Shown one piece after another: positions 4,247-6,802 of a DNA stretch of 6,802 nt. Numbering within the stretch: the stretch's first letter is position 1; every line of letters begins with the position of its first letter. The DNA comes from Pseudolabrys sp. (GTDB taxonomy: Bacteria; Pseudomonadota; Alphaproteobacteria; Rhizobiales; Xanthobacteraceae), in the NCBI GenBank assembly GCA_029945495.1, contig JAQSCR010000643.1:1-6802 (forward strand), written 5' to 3'. A program made the position numbers and the translations under genes. The notes under the pieces are model-generated. The model was not told the origin of the DNA and made no database searches. It saw only the letters and a program-made list of their open reading frames with translations.

Positions 4247-5848
4247 TCACTCCCACTCAATCGTCCCCGGCGGCTTGCTGGTCACATCATACACCACGCG
4301 GTTGACGCCCTTGACCTCGTTGATGATGCGGGTCGCGACCATGCCGAGGAAGCGCATGTCGAACGGGAAAAAATCCGCGGTCATGCCGTCGACCGAGGTC
4401 ACCGCGCGCAGGCCCACGACATAGTCATAAGTGCGGCCGTCGCCCATGACGCCGACCGTCTTGACCGGCAGCAGCACGGCGAAGGCCTGCCAGATTTGGT
4501 CGTACAGGCCGCAGCGGCGGATTTCCTCGATGTAGATTTCGTCGGCGAGCCGCAAGATGTCGAGCTTCTCCGGCGTGATTGCGCCGGGGATGCGGATGGC
4601 GAGCCCCGGCCCCGGAAACGGATGGCGGCCGACGAAGCTCTCGGGCAATCCCAGTTCGCGGCCAAGCGCCCGCACCTCGTCCTTGAACAATTCGCGCAAA
4701 GGCTCCACGAGCTTCATCTTCATGAAGTCGGGCAGCCCGCCGACATTGTGATGCGACTTGATGGTCACCGACGGCCCGCCGGTGAACGACACGCTTTCGA
4801 TCACGTCCGGGTAAAGCGTGCCTTGCGCCAAAAATTCAGCGCCGCCGATTTTCTTTGCTTCAGTGTCGAACACGTCGATGAACAATTTGCCGATGATCTT
4901 GCGCTTCTGCTCCGGATCGTCGACGCCTTTGAGCGCGCCGACGAAAGTGTCGGCCGCGTCCACATGCACCAGCGGAATGTTGTAGCTGTCGCGGAACATG
5001 CGGACGACCCGCTCCGCTTCGGCGAGCCGCATCAGGCCGTGATCAACCAGCACGCAAGTGAGCTGATCGCCGATCGCCTCGTGAATCAGCACCGCCGCGA
5101 CCGCGCTATCGACGCCGCCGGACAGACCGCAAATCACCTTGCCTTTGCCGACCTGGGCGCGGATTTTCTCGATCGCTTCGTCCTTGAAGGCGCGCATGGT
5201 CCAGTCGCCGGTCAGCCCGGCGATGTTGCGTACGAAGTTGCGGATAAGCGCCGCGCCCTGCGGCGTGTGCATCACCTCGAGATGGAATTGCGTGGCGTAG
5301 AACTTGCGCGCGTCGTCGCCGATAATCGAGATCGGCGAATTCGGCGCTCGGCCTAGCACGCGAAAGCCGGGCGGCAGTTCGGTAACGCGGTCGCCGTGAC
5401 TCATCCAGACGGGATACTTGCCGCCCTTCTCCCAGACGCCTTCGAAGATCGGGCTCTCGGATGTGACCTCGACTTCGGCGCGGCCGAATTCGCGGTGGTG
5501 GCCGCCTTCTACTCGGCCTCCGAGCTGCTGCGCCATCGCCTGCTCGCCGTAGCAAATGCCGAGGATCGGCACGCCCGCCTCGTAGATCGACGGCGGCGCC
5601 AACGGCGCGTCCTTGTCGAGCACCGAGGCCGGCCCGCCGGACAGGATCACGGCTTTCGGCTTCATCGCCCGGAAGGCTTCCTCCGCCTTCTGGTACGGTA
5701 CGATCTCGCTGTAGATGTTTTCCTCTCGCACCCGGCGGGCGATCAGCTGGGTGACCTGCGAGCCGAAGTCGACGATCAGGACCTTGTCATGGTCGGGCAA
5801 ATGCCCCGGATCGAGGGCGGTGGAGGTCGGTTTCTGGGTGGGGGTCAT
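4247..5848 (-). CDS. guaA: GMP synthase (glutamine-hydrolysing)
   Basis: GuaA converts XMP, ATP and glutamine to GMP in the last step of de novo guanine nucleotide synthesis in the cytosol. From the ATG at 5848 the protein has 533 residues (E. coli 525), with an N-terminal tail of about 20 residues before KVLIVDFGSQVTQLIARRV. The class I glutamine amidotransferase domain spans about 22-210, with nucleophile C99 in GICYGEQ and the partners H189 and E191 in QFHLEVMHTPQG. The ATP-pyrophosphatase domain (about 217-410) carries the P-loop SGGVDS (243-248), VDHGLMR and the XMP-site region KSHHNVGGLPDF (364-375). The dimerisation domain holds RHPFPGPGLAIRI (408-420) and ends with the conserved KPPGTIEWE. 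All key residues are present. The frame stays open upstream to 5983, but the MTPT start fits the family length. The ribosome site is weak. A low-GC HNH gene follows on the same strand; a divergent aat-like gene lies upstream. Confidence 0.98.
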   Translation of the reverse strand: MTPTQKPTSTALDPGHLPDHDKVLIVDFGSQVTQLIARRVREENIYSEIVPYQKAEEAFRAMKPKAVILSGGPASVLDKDAPLAPPSIYEAGVPILGICYGEQAMAQQLGGRVEGGHHREFGRAEVEVTSESPIFEGVWEKGGKYPVWMSHGDRVTELPPGFRVLGRAPNSPISIIGDDARKFYATQFHLEVMHTPQGAALIRNFVRNIAGLTGDWTMRAFKDEAIEKIRAQVGKGKVICGLSGGVDSAVAAVLIHEAIGDQLTCVLVDHGLMRLAEAERVVRMFRDSYNIPLVHVDAADTFVGALKGVDDPEQKRKIIGKLFIDVFDTEAKKIGGAEFLAQGTLYPDVIESVSFTGGPSVTIKSHHNVGGLPDFMKMKLVEPLRELFKDEVRALGRELGLPESFVGRHPFPGPGLAIRIPGAITPEKLDILRLADEIYIEEIRRCGLYDQIWQAFAVLLPVKTVGVMGDGRTYDYVVGLRAVTSVDGMTADFFPFDMRFLGMVATRIINEVKGVNRVVYDVTSKPPGTIEWE

Positions 5849-6083
5849 GCTCTGAATTAAGCGAGCGCGCCGATTACCGCAACAGGCAGCAGGCGTGATC
5901 CACCCCTCTCTTTCCCCGGCCACCGCAGGGCAAATGCCGCAAGGACCGCGGCCCGCCATTAACCCGGCGCTCACCCTCACCAAATCCCCTGGAATCCGCC
6001 CCTTCCCCCTAACCCTCCGTTAGCCCTGCCGTGGCAAAACAGCCCCAGCGACCCCATTCGTCCAGACCGTCCGGAGCGCCGCC
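5849..6083. other. Divergent intergenic region (guaA / aat-like)
   Basis: The 235 bases between the two start codons must contain the promoters of both genes. I found no hexamer pair good enough to name. TTGCGG and TAATTC with a 17-base spacer on the minus strand near guaA is a poor match and would give an almost leaderless message. The stretch is C-rich on the plus strand (about 5981-6015) and holds no long palindrome or guanine riboswitch-like element that I can see. Confidence 0.5.
6073..6076 (+). promoter_or_regulatory. Shine-Dalgarno that decides the aat-like start
   Basis: GGAG lies seven bases before the TTG at 6084. No in-frame ATG exists before 6249, and the TTGs at 6105 and 6111 lack a comparable signal, so TTG 6084 is the best supported start. 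Confidence 0.55.
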
Positions 6084-6802
6084 TTGGCCTTTCACGCCGA
6101 CCATTTGAGTTTGAGCCAACCCGCCGGTCCCGGCCGCCGCGACAGCCTGTTTCGCGAAAGCCTGACCGACATCACAGAGCGCTGGGCGCTCGGCCTCGCC
6201 TGGGCGCTGTCGCCCAAGCGCATCGGCGGCCTGCCGCACCTCGCCCGGATGTGCTTTGCCGAATTCCTCGCGCCCGATTACGCCCTGCCCGATCCCGAAC
6301 GCGCGCTCGATAATCCGCCGGGCCTTGCCGGCATCGTCCACGAATTGTCGCTGCCGACCTTGCTGGCCGCGCACGCGCGCGGGCTTTATCCGTTCGCGCA
6401 TATCGGACCGCTGAAATGGTGGTCGCCGCCGGAGCGCTCGCTGTTGTTCTTTAACGAGCTGCACATCGCCAAGCGGCTGCGCCGGCAGATGCGCCAGGGC
6501 CAATACACCGTCACCTTCGATCGCGACTTCGACGGCGTCATCAAGGCCTGCGCCGGTCAGCGTAGCGGCCGCTGGCACGTCACCTGGATCACGCCGCGGA
6601 TCATGCGCGCCTATGCCGAGGCGTTCGACGCCGGCCACGCGCATTCGTTCGAGGTCTGGAATGAAAAAGGCGAATTGGCCGGCGGCGGCTACGGCGTCGC
6701 GGTCGGCAATTCCTTCGGCACCGAGTCACAGTTTTCGGCCGAGCCGAACACGTCGAAGATCGGCTTCACGGTGCTGAACTGGCAGCTGGCGCAGTGGGGC
6801 TT
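6084..6802 (+). CDS. aat: Leucyl/phenylalanyl-tRNA--protein transferase-like protein (N-terminal part)
   Basis: Aat transfers Leu or Phe from aminoacyl-tRNA to N-terminal Arg or Lys of proteins, marking them for ClpAP through ClpS. The 239 codons present match Aat in order: PDPERALDNPPGL (69-81), the LYPF and KWWSPPERSLLFF stretch (101-123) corresponding to WWSPDPR, VTFDRDFDGVIKACA (143-157), TWITPRIMRAY (168-178), GHAHSFEVW (184-192) with E190 at the place of E. coli E156, GGGYGVAVG (200-208), and FGTESQFSAEPNTSK (211-225). The catalytic Asp/Gln segment lies beyond the window edge. Compared with standard Aat there is an N-terminal extension of about 55 residues (including RESLTDITERWALGLAWALS), GGD is replaced by VHE (85-87), ESMF by ESQF, and the YxxLH segment by YAEAF. 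It may therefore be a paralogue with changed specificity. The start is TTG, chosen for its Shine-Dalgarno; an ATG at 6249 would delete the extension. The gene is divergent from guaA. Confidence 0.85.
   Translation, partial: MAFHADHLSLSQPAGPGRRDSLFRESLTDITERWALGLAWALSPKRIGGLPHLARMCFAEFLAPDYALPDPERALDNPPGLAGIVHELSLPTLLAAHARGLYPFAHIGPLKWWSPPERSLLFFNELHIAKRLRRQMRQGQYTVTFDRDFDGVIKACAGQRSGRWHVTWITPRIMRAYAEAFDAGHAHSFEVWNEKGELAGGGYGVAVGNSFGTESQFSAEPNTSKIGFTVLNWQLAQWG

Noticed and set aside
4169..5356. Open plus-strand frame of 395 codons opposite guaA
   Set aside because: It is antisense to guaA, which has all family motifs. Its composition (His/Asp/Arg/Ala-rich, no domain) is typical of a shadow frame in high-GC DNA.
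5849..5900. Possible guaA promoter TTGCGG-17-TAATTC
   Set aside because: The -10 is a poor match to consensus and the start point would fall at or past the start codon.
5849..5983. Upstream extension of guaA by 45 codons
   Set aside because: The added residues are Cys/Arg/Gly-rich, have no family counterpart, and would exceed the normal GuaA length; the MTPT start already gives 533 residues.
6009..6644. Open minus-strand frame of 211 codons at the right end
   Set aside because: It is antisense to the aat-like gene, which has recognisable motifs; the predicted protein shows no known domain and is Arg/Gly/Ala-rich.
1..6802. tRNA, rRNA, CRISPR arrays, insertion sequences
   Set aside because: No tRNA-like cloverleaf, no spaced repeat series, no transposase motif or terminal inverted repeats were found by eye on either strand.

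Overview
The window looks like chromosome from an alphaproteobacterium, most likely of the Hyphomicrobiales (Bradyrhizobium/Xanthobacteraceae-like). The reasons are the high GC (70-75% in hand-counted stretches of guaA and the ydeI-like gene), the codon use, the long antisense shadow ORFs, and the resemblance of the proteins to rhizobial versions. The order assignment is inference. It holds nine protein genes, two cut by the window edges, and no RNA gene, CRISPR array or insertion sequence that I can see.

Left part (1-2173): the 5' end of an ArsC/YffB-type thioredoxin-fold gene leaves the window on the minus strand. Divergent from it is a plus-strand run of a TetR-family repressor, a YCII-domain protein and a YghU-type glutathione S-transferase. 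The divergent region carries two perfect palindromes. One contains the -35 box and the other the -10 box of a sigma70-type promoter reading into the repressor gene, as expected for an autoregulated, ligand-inducible operon. With a glutathione-dependent disulfide reductase as output, a role in electrophile, thiol or redox stress is likely but inferred.

Middle part (2198-4188, minus strand): in transcription order, an HNH endonuclease with a probable PUA/EVE-like N-terminal domain, a DUF1801 protein with Lys/Ala-rich tails, and a YdeI/OmdA-family protein. Gaps are 19 and 4 bases, so they may be one transcription unit. The HNH gene has clearly lower GC (about 55% in sampled lines) and begins 58 bases past the stop codon of guaA, whose 3' end is a known integration site for genomic islands. 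It is the best candidate here for horizontally acquired cargo.

Right part (4247-6802): guaA (GMP synthetase) on the minus strand, an intergenic region of 235 bases, and, divergently on the plus strand, the start of a leucyl/phenylalanyl-tRNA--protein transferase (Aat) relative. The latter appears to start at TTG and carries a roughly 55-residue N-terminal extension and several changed motif residues. It is cut by the window end.

Most of the window is ordinary chromosome. The points worth a second look are the double palindrome over the tetR promoter, the low-GC HNH gene behind guaA, and the atypical Aat-like protein. I found no clearly new multi-gene system.
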